DNA from: Ochrobactrum sp. Marseille-Q0166
GTDB taxonomy: Bacteria > Pseudomonadota > Alphaproteobacteria > Rhizobiales > Rhizobiaceae
Direction: 5' to 3'
Assembly (NCBI RefSeq): GCF_014397025.1
Contig: NZ_JACJUO010000001.1
Location: forward strand, 978,501-1,042,500
Length of the DNA stretch: 64,000 bases
The position numbers were made by a program, and so were the translations under genes. The notes under the pieces were generated by a model that saw only the letters and a program-made list of their open reading frames with translations, ran no database searches and was not told the origin of the DNA. Below are positions 18,677 to 26,850 of this stretch, in pieces; the stretch's first letter is position 1, and each line of letters starts with the position of its first letter.

Positions 18677-20077
18677 TTATTCTGCTGCTTCAAGGCCGCT
18701 CAAGCGGGCCTGTACAGCTTCGATGGATTCGCGTTCGATGCGAGCATAATGCTCGAATTCATTAAGAACCTTTGCACCAAGGTCTTCCTCGAAACGCTTC
18801 TGGTTCGGGCTTTCCACAAAATCCTGCGTTTCGTCATCGCCAAGGTTCGACTGGAAAATTCCAGCGGCACTGACCGGCAGGAAGTCTTCATAGGTAATTG
18901 GATCGAACTGGACAGCGCCACCTTCGATCAGAGTTTCAATATGGGTATCAGGTTTGAAAGCTGCAAGACGTGCGGCGTCCTTGACCGAATAGGCGAAATA
19001 GCCAAGGCCTTCTTCGCGAATACCTGCCCATGTGTCAGGGAAAGCGGCAAAGGTGTCACTCAGCGCCTTCACATATTCAGCCGAATTCGAACCATCCGGT
19101 GCCGGGCGCGCAACTGCGCGGGTGTCATTGAGCAGCTTGTCGTAAAGCGCACGGCCCTTTGGTGTGAGAGCGACGCCACGCTGTTCGATTTCACCGAAAC
19201 GGGCCGTGTGGGAGCCCGGGGTCCAGGTACCGTCTGCGCTAACGAACGAAACTTCTTCTTCCAGCGCCTTGAAAGAGGTCTGGCGCAGAAGGATCGGGCA
19301 TTTGCGGGTTGGTGGACCTTCGACAACAGCTTTCGGATTAATGCCGCGATCCGGCATTTGAGCCTGCACGGCGTCGATGTCGAGCGTGCGTGGTGTCAGA
19401 TGGTTGATGTGCGGACCCTTGAAGGAAACAACGTCGGCGATCAGGCGATGGGCATCGTGGAGGCGATGGTAAAGCTCGGCGCTGACATTGGCATGATCGT
19501 GCCAGCGGAAGGTTTCGAGCACTTCTGCAACGAAGGTTTTCGCGTCAGCTTCATCAAGGCCGCCATTGGCTTCGGCTTTCTCGACAAGCGCGATTGCGCC
19601 CGGCGTGAAGATGTTACGCTTCGCGAGAACTTCTTCCGATTCTTCGCGCAGCTTCGCGTCGGCGATCAGATCAAGACGCAGGAGCGAGGTGAAAACGCGG
19701 AACGGATTGTGCTTGAGCGCGCTATCGTCGATCGGGCGGAAGGCGGTGGAATGCACTGGTACGCCAGCGGCACTCAAATCGTAATAACCAACCGGGAACA
19801 TGCCCATGACCGAGAAAACGCGGCGCATCATGGATAGCTCAGCGGCTGTGCCCAAACGAATGGCACCGTGACGTTCTTCGGAAATGCGTTCGAGCGAATC
19901 TGTTTCCGTCAGACGCTCATGCAGATGCTTGTCGTCTGCGAGAACTTTTGCGTTCACATCGGAGACGAGTTCCATCAATGTGCCATAAGCAGGCACTTCT
20001 TCCTTATACATGGCCGACATGGCTGCCGAAAAGGCTGAGCGAATGGCGTCCGGTGAAACGAATTTCTGCGCGTTCAT
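18677..20077 (-). CDS. hglS: 2-oxoadipate dioxygenase/decarboxylase (HglS/YdcJ, DUF1338)
   Basis: A 466-residue DUF1338/YdcJ protein. The Pseudomonas putida member HglS is an Fe(II) enzyme converting 2-oxoadipate to D-2-hydroxyglutarate in lysine catabolism. The metal-binding vicinal-oxygen-chelate-like core is recognisable in FKGPHINHLTPRTLDID and in the downstream VEGPPTRKCPILLRQTSFKA segment. Length fits (about 450-470). It is the first gene of a minus-strand pair with the ALDH7 gene and is divergent from a LysR regulator, consistent with a regulated catabolic operon. The next step needs a D-2-hydroxyglutarate dehydrogenase encoded elsewhere. Confidence 0.87.
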   Translation of the reverse strand: MNAQKFVSPDAIRSAFSAAMSAMYKEEVPAYGTLMELVSDVNAKVLADDKHLHERLTETDSLERISEERHGAIRLGTAAELSMMRRVFSVMGMFPVGYYDLSAAGVPVHSTAFRPIDDSALKHNPFRVFTSLLRLDLIADAKLREESEEVLAKRNIFTPGAIALVEKAEANGGLDEADAKTFVAEVLETFRWHDHANVSAELYHRLHDAHRLIADVVSFKGPHINHLTPRTLDIDAVQAQMPDRGINPKAVVEGPPTRKCPILLRQTSFKALEEEVSFVSADGTWTPGSHTARFGEIEQRGVALTPKGRALYDKLLNDTRAVARPAPDGSNSAEYVKALSDTFAAFPDTWAGIREEGLGYFAYSVKDAARLAAFKPDTHIETLIEGGAVQFDPITYEDFLPVSAAGIFQSNLGDDETQDFVESPNQKRFEEDLGAKVLNEFEHYARIERESIEAVQARLSGLEAAE

Positions 20078-20116
20078 TGCAAGAGCTTCCGTAGAAGTTG
20101 GATCGTCTGCTTAACT

Positions 20117-20143
20117 GGTATGCGGGATAATAAAAAACATACC
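20117..20143. promoter_or_regulatory. Inverted repeat in the hglS/LysR divergent region
   Basis: GGTATG, fifteen bases, CATACC lies between the divergent hglS and LysR-type genes, 40 bp upstream of hglS. Spaced dyads in this position are typical LysR binding sites. This is a candidate operator only. Confidence 0.45.
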
Positions 20144-20225
20144 GCGATTATGATGAAAATGTATCATATCAGCGGTTTTGCCGTTATGATCGCGACGAAC
20201 GCAACTATGTTAATGCGAGATTGGA

Positions 20226-21131
20226 ATGAAGCTTAGCAGGAGACTGATCCCCGACATCGCCACGCTGCAAGCGTTTGAATGTGCGGCCCGCCATGGCAGT
20301 TTCACGCAGGCTGCCAACGAACTTAACCTCACGCAGAGCGCTGTCAGTCGGCAGATCAAGGATCTGGAAAGCCAGCTCGGTGTATTGCTGTTTGAGCGCA
20401 TTCGCCAGCGCATTCTGCTCTCTGATGCAGGGCGAAAATTCTTGCCGGAAGTGCGGCGTCTGCTCAACCAGACTGAGGATACGATGTTGCGCGCCATGGC
20501 GTCGGCGCAATCGACATCCTCGTTCAGCGTGGCCACCCTGCCGACATTCGGCACGCGCTGGCTGATGCCGCGTATTCCCGATTTCGTCGAAAAGCATCCG
20601 GGCATTGCCATCAATGTCGCGTCGCGGTCCGGCGTGTTCGACTTTGAAGAACAGCCTTTCGATCTTGCCATCCATTATGGCCAGCCCGTCTGGGCGCATG
20701 CGACCTGCACCTTCCTGTGCTCAGAGGTGATTGTGCCGGTGGCAAGCCCGCGCCTTCTGAAAACGCGCCATCCGGCAACCCCGGAAGAGCTGGAGAATGA
20801 GCCGCTGCTGCATCTGGCGACCAGGCCTAAAATGTGGGCGCAATGGTTTGAAAGCTGTGGCGTCGAGGGCAAATCGGCCTATCGTGGCCACCGTTTTGAT
20901 CAGTTTTCGATGGTGATCGGGGCCGCTCTCGCCGGCCTTGGCTTTGCATTGCTGCCGCTTTATCTGATCGAGCAGGAATTGCGTAACGGCGAACTGGTCA
21001 TGCTTTTCGAGCAGCCAATGCGGACCGAGAATGATTATTATCTGGTGGTTCCGGAAGGCAAGCTTGAGAACCCGTTGACACAGGTGTTCTGTCAGTGGAT
21101 CGCAGGACAGGTGGGGAATGTCGTTCTTTAG
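20226..21131 (+). CDS. LysR-family regulator of lysine/pipecolate catabolism
   Basis: A 301-residue LysR regulator, closest in style to the GcvA/AmpR branch. It has an N-terminal winged helix (IATLQAFECAARHGSFTQAA, then ELNLTQSAVSRQIKDLE) and a C-terminal periplasmic-binding-like effector domain (about 95-300). It is divergent from hglS-ALDH7 and upstream of the AmaA-like oxidase. Control of both flanking units in response to a lysine catabolite is a reasonable inference. Confidence 0.88.
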   Translation: MKLSRRLIPDIATLQAFECAARHGSFTQAANELNLTQSAVSRQIKDLESQLGVLLFERIRQRILLSDAGRKFLPEVRRLLNQTEDTMLRAMASAQSTSSFSVATLPTFGTRWLMPRIPDFVEKHPGIAINVASRSGVFDFEEQPFDLAIHYGQPVWAHATCTFLCSEVIVPVASPRLLKTRHPATPEELENEPLLHLATRPKMWAQWFESCGVEGKSAYRGHRFDQFSMVIGAALAGLGFALLPLYLIEQELRNGELVMLFEQPMRTENDYYLVVPEGKLENPLTQVFCQWIAGQVGNVVL

Positions 21132-21256
21132 TATAGGTCATTCCGAACCGGCATGAATTGTTGCGCAAATATTGCTGTCTTTGCGACTTCCACAGCGTGA
21201 AATAGCCAGGACGGCAATAGTCGCCGGTTTTTCATTATACGAAATGGTTGTCTTGA

Positions 21257-22540
21257 ATGTTGAACGATCCTCGCTCACATGGCCTTTGGGAAAAGACCGC
21301 TCCTGCCGCACCGAAGACCACGTCGCTGAATGGTGACCTGTCTGCCGATGTGGTGATCGTGGGCGGCGGATTTACCGGCCTTTCGACGGCTTTGCATCTG
21401 GCTGAGAAAGGCACCAACGCTGTCGTGCTGGAAGGCATCGAAATCGGCTATGGTGGTTCGGGCCGCAATGTTGGCCTTGTCAATGCTGGCATGTGGGTCA
21501 TGCCGGATGATCTGCCGGGCGTGCTTGGTCAGCAATATGGTGACCGCCTGCTCGACGTCCTCGGCAATGCGCCGAAGCTGGTTTTTGAAATCATCGAAAA
21601 ACACAAGATTTCCTGTGAAGTTGAAAAGCAGGGTACACTGCATTGCGCTGTCGGAAAAAAGGGTCTCAAGGAACTCGAAGAACGCTATGAGCAGTGGGCG
21701 CGGCGCGGTGCCAATGTGAAGCTGCTTGATGCCAGGGAAACCGAAGCCAAGGTCGGGACCAAGGCCTATTCAGGATCGCTGCTTGATCTGCGCGCGGGCA
21801 CCATTCAGCCGCTTGCCTATGTGCGCGGTCTGGCCCATGCAGCCATTGCTGCCGGTGCCCGGATCTTCACGCAAAGCCCTGTGATCGGCGCCAGCGAACA
21901 AAACGGAAAATGGGTGGTCAAGACTGCTTCCGGCACGGTTACGGCCGATTGGATCGTGGTTGCGACCAACGCCTATACCAATGTGCCATGGTCGGAAGTG
22001 CGCGCTGAGCTTGTGCATCTGCCTTATTTCAACATGGCGACAAAGCCGCTTTCAGACAATTTGCGAAAGAGCATTCTGCCGGAACGTCAGGGTGTGTGGG
22101 ACACGAAGGAAGTTCTGTCGTCTTTCCGCTTTGACCAACAAGGCCGTCTGGTGTTCGGTAGCGTCGGTGCGCTGCGCAACACGGGTGCGAGTGTGCACAA
22201 AGCATGGGCAAAAAAGTCGCTCAAGCGTCTCTTCCCACAAATCGGTGACGTGGAATTCGAATCGGAATGGTTTGGCAAGATCGGCATGACAAATGACAGT
22301 CTGCCGAAGTTCCATCGCCTCGCACGCAATGTCGTAGGCTTCTCCGGCTATAACGGACGCGGCATCGCGCCCGGAACAGTGTTTGGCAAGCATCTTGCGA
22401 AGCTGGTTTCAGGCGAGATTAATGAGGCCGATCTGCCGCTGCCGGTCAGTGATCCGAAGGAACAGAGTTTTCGTGGTCTGCGCGAAGCCTATTATGAAGC
22501 AGGCGCACAGGTTGCGCACGCCGCTGAGATAATTATTTGA
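21257..22540 (+). CDS. amaA: FAD-dependent oxidoreductase, L-pipecolate oxidase-like
   Basis: A 427-residue DAO-superfamily flavoprotein. The FAD-binding motif VVIVGGGFTGLSTALHLAEK starts near residue 32, and the C-terminal substrate region is GFSGYNGRGIAPGTVFGKHL. It resembles P. putida AmaA, which oxidises L-pipecolate to piperideine-6-carboxylate, the substrate of the nearby ALDH7 enzyme. The PuuB-like gamma-glutamylputrescine oxidases share this fold, so that is the main alternative. Context with ALDH7 and HglS favours pipecolate. Confidence 0.75.
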   Translation: MLNDPRSHGLWEKTAPAAPKTTSLNGDLSADVVIVGGGFTGLSTALHLAEKGTNAVVLEGIEIGYGGSGRNVGLVNAGMWVMPDDLPGVLGQQYGDRLLDVLGNAPKLVFEIIEKHKISCEVEKQGTLHCAVGKKGLKELEERYEQWARRGANVKLLDARETEAKVGTKAYSGSLLDLRAGTIQPLAYVRGLAHAAIAAGARIFTQSPVIGASEQNGKWVVKTASGTVTADWIVVATNAYTNVPWSEVRAELVHLPYFNMATKPLSDNLRKSILPERQGVWDTKEVLSSFRFDQQGRLVFGSVGALRNTGASVHKAWAKKSLKRLFPQIGDVEFESEWFGKIGMTNDSLPKFHRLARNVVGFSGYNGRGIAPGTVFGKHLAKLVSGEINEADLPLPVSDPKEQSFRGLREAYYEAGAQVAHAAEIII

Positions 22541-22964
22541 GACTGTCATATAATTGAAGCCTAAGCCGTTTATGGCATCCGCATCGCTTCCAGAGTGGAA
22601 GAGATGCGGAAGGCAAATGATCAGATGATCAATGCCCTTCTGCGGATCAAAAATCTGCCGCGCATCTGCGCGAAAATCGGTTTCGATTTTCGTAAAGCAC
22701 GATGCGCAAATTGAAATCATGAGAGCGACCTTTGTGCGTTCATAAGAACGCACGGCGCTCTCGGGGCATTTTGCTTTCTGAAATCAGTTCCGATTTGTAA
22801 GCAGATGTTTTAGAGGCTTGTTTGACAGGTGAGTCATGAACAGGAATGATCGCGCTTCTCGATATGACAGTATCTGCGCCATTTCAGCTCGTATGCAGCG
22901 CAATCACGCTGGAGCGGCAGCTCATGCTGCTGAAAACCACACAGAAATTCGAGGAGTAAACTCC
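22541..22964. repeat. Intergenic region with palindromic element upstream of the ABC transporter
   Basis: About 420 bp without a gene. Between about 22665 and 22765 lie several hairpins: AAAATCG..CGATTTT, GAGAGCG..CGCTCTC and a strong GTGCGTT/AACGCAC stem. They look like another short palindromic repeat type, but I see no second copy in the window. A possible promoter element TTTGACAGG lies near 22821. The gene begins after GAGGAG at 22951. Confidence 0.45.
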
Positions 22965-23945
22965 ATGACCAAGATGTTGAAGCGGGCTACGGCCATTCCA
23001 GCTCTTCTTGCTCTGTCCATGGCTGTCGCACAGGCCGACACGTTGACGCTTTACACCTCGCAGCCGGAAGCTGATGCAGCCAAGACGGTTGAAGCTTTCC
23101 GCAAGGCCAACCCGGATACGGATGTGCAGATTTTCCGTTCGGGGACGAGTGAACTCCTTACCAAGCTTGCCGCCGAGTTTTCGGCTGGCGCGCCACAGCC
23201 TGACGTGTTGCTGATCGCGGATGCGGTAACGATGGAAGGTCTCAAGAAGGACAAGCGTCTGCTCGCTTACACGGACGCCAAAGTCGATGGTTTTGCTGCG
23301 GATAGCTATGACACCGACAAGACCTATTTCGGCTCCAAGCTGATCACCACAGGGATTGCTTATAACACGGGTGCGGCTGAGAAGCCGGAGCATTGGTCCG
23401 ATCTTACCAAGACCGAGTATAAGGGTCAGGTTGTGATGCCCAACCCGCTTTACTCGGGTGCTGCGGCCTATCTCTTAAGCGGTTTCGCTCTCAACAAAGA
23501 TCTCGGCTGGGATTATTTCAAGAACCTCAAGACCAATGAACTGGCCAGTGTCAAAGGCAATGGCGCCGTGCTTAAATCTGTTGCGAGCGGTGAAAAGCCA
23601 TATGGCATTCTGGTTGACTTCATGGCGCTCAATGCCAAGGCCAAGGGTTCGCCGATCGAATTCGTGTTCCCGTCGGAAGGTGTGCCTGCCGTGACTGAAC
23701 CGGTTGCGATCATGGCGACCGCCAAGAACGTGGATGGCGCCAAGAAGTTCGTTGATTTTATCCTGTCGGATGACGGCCAGAAGCTGGCCCTTGAGCAGGG
23801 CTATCTGCCTGCCAAGCAAGGTGTCGGCCACCCTGCATGGCTGCCGGAAGGCACCAAGATCAACATCATGTCTATCGACACCCAGAAGGTTCTCGATCAG
23901 ACTGATGGCGACAAGAAGCAGTTCTCCGAACTGTTTGGCGGATAA
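22965..23945 (+). CDS. ABC transporter substrate-binding protein (FbpA/AfuA family)
   Basis: A 326-residue periplasmic binding protein with a signal peptide (MTKMLKRATAIPALLALSMA, cleaved near AVAQA|DTLTLY). The mature N-terminus TLTLYTSQPEADAAKTVEAF is typical of the iron/sugar-phosphate/aminoethylphosphonate cluster of binding proteins. GAGGAG is nine bases before the ATG at 22965; longer in-frame starts give an implausible N-terminus. It is the first gene of a three-gene transporter. The family annotation is usually Fe(III), but the ligand cannot be read, and position beside pipecolate genes leaves an organic ligand open. Confidence 0.82.
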   Translation: MTKMLKRATAIPALLALSMAVAQADTLTLYTSQPEADAAKTVEAFRKANPDTDVQIFRSGTSELLTKLAAEFSAGAPQPDVLLIADAVTMEGLKKDKRLLAYTDAKVDGFAADSYDTDKTYFGSKLITTGIAYNTGAAEKPEHWSDLTKTEYKGQVVMPNPLYSGAAAYLLSGFALNKDLGWDYFKNLKTNELASVKGNGAVLKSVASGEKPYGILVDFMALNAKAKGSPIEFVFPSEGVPAVTEPVAIMATAKNVDGAKKFVDFILSDDGQKLALEQGYLPAKQGVGHPAWLPEGTKINIMSIDTQKVLDQTDGDKKQFSELFGG

Positions 23946-23953
23946 AGTCTAAA

Positions 23954-25654
23954 ATGCAGATTTTCCGAGATATTCAGGGCCGTGATACGGCCCTGATTGT
24001 TGGTGTAACGTTGATTGTTGCGGTTTTGTCGCTGCTTCCGATGGCGCGATTGCTTGTTGAGCTTGTTGCGCCACAAGGACAGTTTTCGACATCCGTTCTG
24101 TCAGAAACGCTTAGCAGTCGCTCGACATGGATTGCCACATGGCATTCCCTGCAGATCGGTATTGGCGGTACGCTGCTGGCGCTGGTGTTTGGCATTGTGG
24201 CGGCATTGCTCGTTGGCCTCACGGACATGCGCGGGCGCAATGTCTTTGTGCTTTTTTACGTAACGCCGCTACTGATCGCCCCACAGGTAACAGCCTTGGC
24301 CTGGCTCCAGCTTTTCGGACCTTCCAGTCAATTCCTCAAGATCATCGGCATGGCGCCGCCACTGGGAAGCCGCAATCCGCTTTATTCCGTCTGGGGCATT
24401 ATCTTTCTGCTCGGCGTACAATATGGGCCGCTGGTCTTTCTGATCGTAAGGGCGGGCCTGCGCAAACTCCCGCGCGAACTGGTGGAAGCAGGTCTGAGTG
24501 CCGGTGCCAGCAAATGGACCGTTCTGCGCACCATTATTCTGCCGCTGATGACGCCATCGATCATCGGTGCTGCCGCCTTGGCTTTCGTATCGTGCGTTGG
24601 CAATTTTGGTATCCCCGCCTTCCTGGGGATTCCATCGAATTATCTCGTTCTGCCAACGCTGATTTATCAGCGTCTTGCTGGCGGAGGGCCGGCTGTTCTC
24701 TCCAGTGTTGCAGTGCTTTCAGTGCTGATTGGTCTGATCGCCATGGCAGGAATTGCTGCGCAGGATTATGCCTCTCGCCGCCGCGATTTCCGCATTGTTT
24801 CGACGTCACTTCCCGCAGCACCTTTTTCGCTTGGCGTATGGCGCCTTTGGGCGGAACTGGCAGCATGGCTGTTGATCGTAATCGTATTGTTTCTGCCGCT
24901 CATTGGCCTGACGCTTTCAGCACTGGTTCCAGCATATGGCGTGCCGCTTACATTTGCGACGGCCACGCTTGAAAATTTCCGCTTTGTCATGCTTGAACAC
25001 AGCGGTTCGGCCCGCGCTTTTGGCAACAGCATTCTGCTTTCGGTTGTGACGGCGGGTTTTGCGGTGGTGATTGCGGTTCCGCTTGCCTATATGCTCGCAT
25101 GGCGCAAACGGCGCTGGACGCCGATCCTCAATTTTGCTGCCGAGATGCCCTATGCGTTACCGGGTGTCGTGCTGGCCATCGCCTGTCTGCTGATGTTCTT
25201 AAAACCGCTGCCAGTGGTGGGTGTCAGCCTCTATAATACGCTCTGGATCATCTTGTTTGCTTATCTCGCACGCTTCTTCGTGCTGGCGCTGCGGCCAACG
25301 GTTGCTGGTCTGCATCAGATTGACCGTGCGCTGGAAGAAGCCGCGCGAATTGCAGGCGCTGGCCTTTTCTATCGGCTCAGGACCATTATATTTCCTCTGG
25401 TCGCACCAGCGACGCTTGCAGGCGGCGTGCTCATTTTCATGACCGCATTCTGCGAGCTGACGGTTTCAGCGCTTCTCTGGGCGTCGGGATCGGAAACGCT
25501 GGGCGTGGTGATGTTTTCTTTTGAACAGGCGGGCGATTCCGCCTATGCGGCTGCCATATCCATTCTGGCCGTTGCGGTAACATTCATACTGATGCTTGCA
25601 ACAAATCTGTTTGCGCGGCGTCTTCCAAACGGGGTGCTGCCATGGCGCGACTGA
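23954..25654 (+). CDS. ABC transporter permease, fused two-domain (FbpB type)
   Basis: A 566-residue inner-membrane permease made of two homologous halves of about six transmembrane helices each, as in FbpB/SfuB iron(III) permeases. The EAA-type loops are recognisable: LVEAGLSAGASKWTVLRTII in the first half and LEEAARIAGAGLFYRLRTII in the second. It starts 8 bp after the binding-protein gene and overlaps the ATPase gene by 13 bp. Confidence 0.88.
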   Translation: MQIFRDIQGRDTALIVGVTLIVAVLSLLPMARLLVELVAPQGQFSTSVLSETLSSRSTWIATWHSLQIGIGGTLLALVFGIVAALLVGLTDMRGRNVFVLFYVTPLLIAPQVTALAWLQLFGPSSQFLKIIGMAPPLGSRNPLYSVWGIIFLLGVQYGPLVFLIVRAGLRKLPRELVEAGLSAGASKWTVLRTIILPLMTPSIIGAAALAFVSCVGNFGIPAFLGIPSNYLVLPTLIYQRLAGGGPAVLSSVAVLSVLIGLIAMAGIAAQDYASRRRDFRIVSTSLPAAPFSLGVWRLWAELAAWLLIVIVLFLPLIGLTLSALVPAYGVPLTFATATLENFRFVMLEHSGSARAFGNSILLSVVTAGFAVVIAVPLAYMLAWRKRRWTPILNFAAEMPYALPGVVLAIACLLMFLKPLPVVGVSLYNTLWIILFAYLARFFVLALRPTVAGLHQIDRALEEAARIAGAGLFYRLRTIIFPLVAPATLAGGVLIFMTAFCELTVSALLWASGSETLGVVMFSFEQAGDSAYAAAISILAVAVTFILMLATNLFARRLPNGVLPWRD

Positions 25655-26757
25655 AAATCGCTTCTGTTTCCAAAGTTTTCAACGAATTTCAGGCCCTGTC
25701 TGAAGTGTCTCTCGATGTGAAGGACGGCGAGTTCGTTGCCATTCTCGGACCATCCGGCTGCGGCAAGACCACGCTGCTGCGGATGATTGCAGGCTTTGAA
25801 GATGTTGACGGCGGCGAAATCCACATTGGTGACAGCCGTGTTTCCCATGTTGACGGCAGCGTGCCACCGGAAAAGCGACAGGTCGGTATCGTCTTCCAGA
25901 ATTATGCGCTCTGGCCGCATATGACGGTTGCCGAAAATGTCGGCTATAGCCTGCGGGTGGCGAAGGTTGCCAAAGCTGAGCGCGAGTCCCGCGTCAAAGA
26001 AGCACTGGCTCTGGTCGATCTGGATGGTTTCGGTGATCGTCGTCCGGCCAATCTTTCGGGTGGTCAGCGGCAGCGCGTGGCTTTGGCCCGTTGTCTGGTA
26101 GCAGCCCCTTCGCTGGTCTTGTTTGACGAACCGCTTGCCAATCTCGACGTGCATTTGCGTGCTTCAATGGAAGACGAATTTGCGGCTTTCCACAAGCGCA
26201 CCGGTACGACGATTATCTACATCACGCATGATCAGGCCGAGGCCATGGCGCTTGCTGACCGGATTGCGGTTCTTGATCACGGCAAGCTTCAGCAGTTTGA
26301 TACGCCGCGCAAGCTTTACGAAGAACCGGCCAGCGAAATGGTCGCTTCCTTCATTGCGCACGGCATGGTTCTGCCTGCAGAGGTTGTGTCCTTTGCGAAA
26401 GCGGGACATTGCGAGGCGCTGGTGCTGGGAAGCCGCGCAGAGGTGCGCTGTTCCGGCATCGAAGTGCCGCGTGCCCATGCGCAACTCTGCGTTCGCGCAG
26501 AAGATCTGGTATTGACCGAGGCCGGTGGCATCCCCGTGCGGGTCAAGCGTTCAGTCTATCGCGGTGGCGGTTCGCGCATCGAGGCACATCCGCTCACCAA
26601 GCCGGATATTCACCTGCATTTTGAAGTGCGCGATCCGGTAAGACTGGAAGAAGGCGATGAGGTTCGCGTTGCTATTCGCGGTGGCTGGATCATTCCAACC
26701 GATGAGATACCGGTGAGAAAAGTCTCAACCGGCTTTCCAATCGGCAACAAGATCTGA
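25642..26757 (+). CDS. ABC transporter ATP-binding protein (FbpC type)
   Basis: A 371-residue ATPase with Walker A GPSGCGKTT, Q-loop VFQNYALWPHM, signature LSGGQRQRVALARC, Walker B LVLFDEPLANLD and the His switch IYITHDQAEAMA. A C-terminal TOBE-like extension (about 240-371) is typical of the FbpC/PotA/MalK class. It energises import through the upstream fused permease. A 43-bp perfect-stem repeat follows shortly after the stop codon. Confidence 0.9.
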   Translation: MARLKIASVSKVFNEFQALSEVSLDVKDGEFVAILGPSGCGKTTLLRMIAGFEDVDGGEIHIGDSRVSHVDGSVPPEKRQVGIVFQNYALWPHMTVAENVGYSLRVAKVAKAERESRVKEALALVDLDGFGDRRPANLSGGQRQRVALARCLVAAPSLVLFDEPLANLDVHLRASMEDEFAAFHKRTGTTIIYITHDQAEAMALADRIAVLDHGKLQQFDTPRKLYEEPASEMVASFIAHGMVLPAEVVSFAKAGHCEALVLGSRAEVRCSGIEVPRAHAQLCVRAEDLVLTEAGGIPVRVKRSVYRGGGSRIEAHPLTKPDIHLHFEVRDPVRLEEGDEVRVAIRGGWIIPTDEIPVRKVSTGFPIGNKI

Positions 26758-26790
26758 ATGTGAAAACGGCTCTCTAAAAGTCTGTTTTAA

Positions 26791-26833
26791 CGCGCATCCC
26801 GAAAACCGTTTCACACTTTTCGGGATGCGCTCT
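26791..26833. repeat. Palindromic repeat, family B, copy 2
   Basis: CGCATCCCGAAAA, a short loop containing CCGTTTCACAC, and TTTTCGGGATGCG give a perfect 13-bp stem. Near-identical copies lie at 55853-55896 and, diverged, at 4056-4104. It sits in the convergent gap between the ABC ATPase and tex and may stabilise or end either transcript. Confidence 0.75.
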
Positions 26834-26850
26834 GCGAGCCGCCCTTATTC

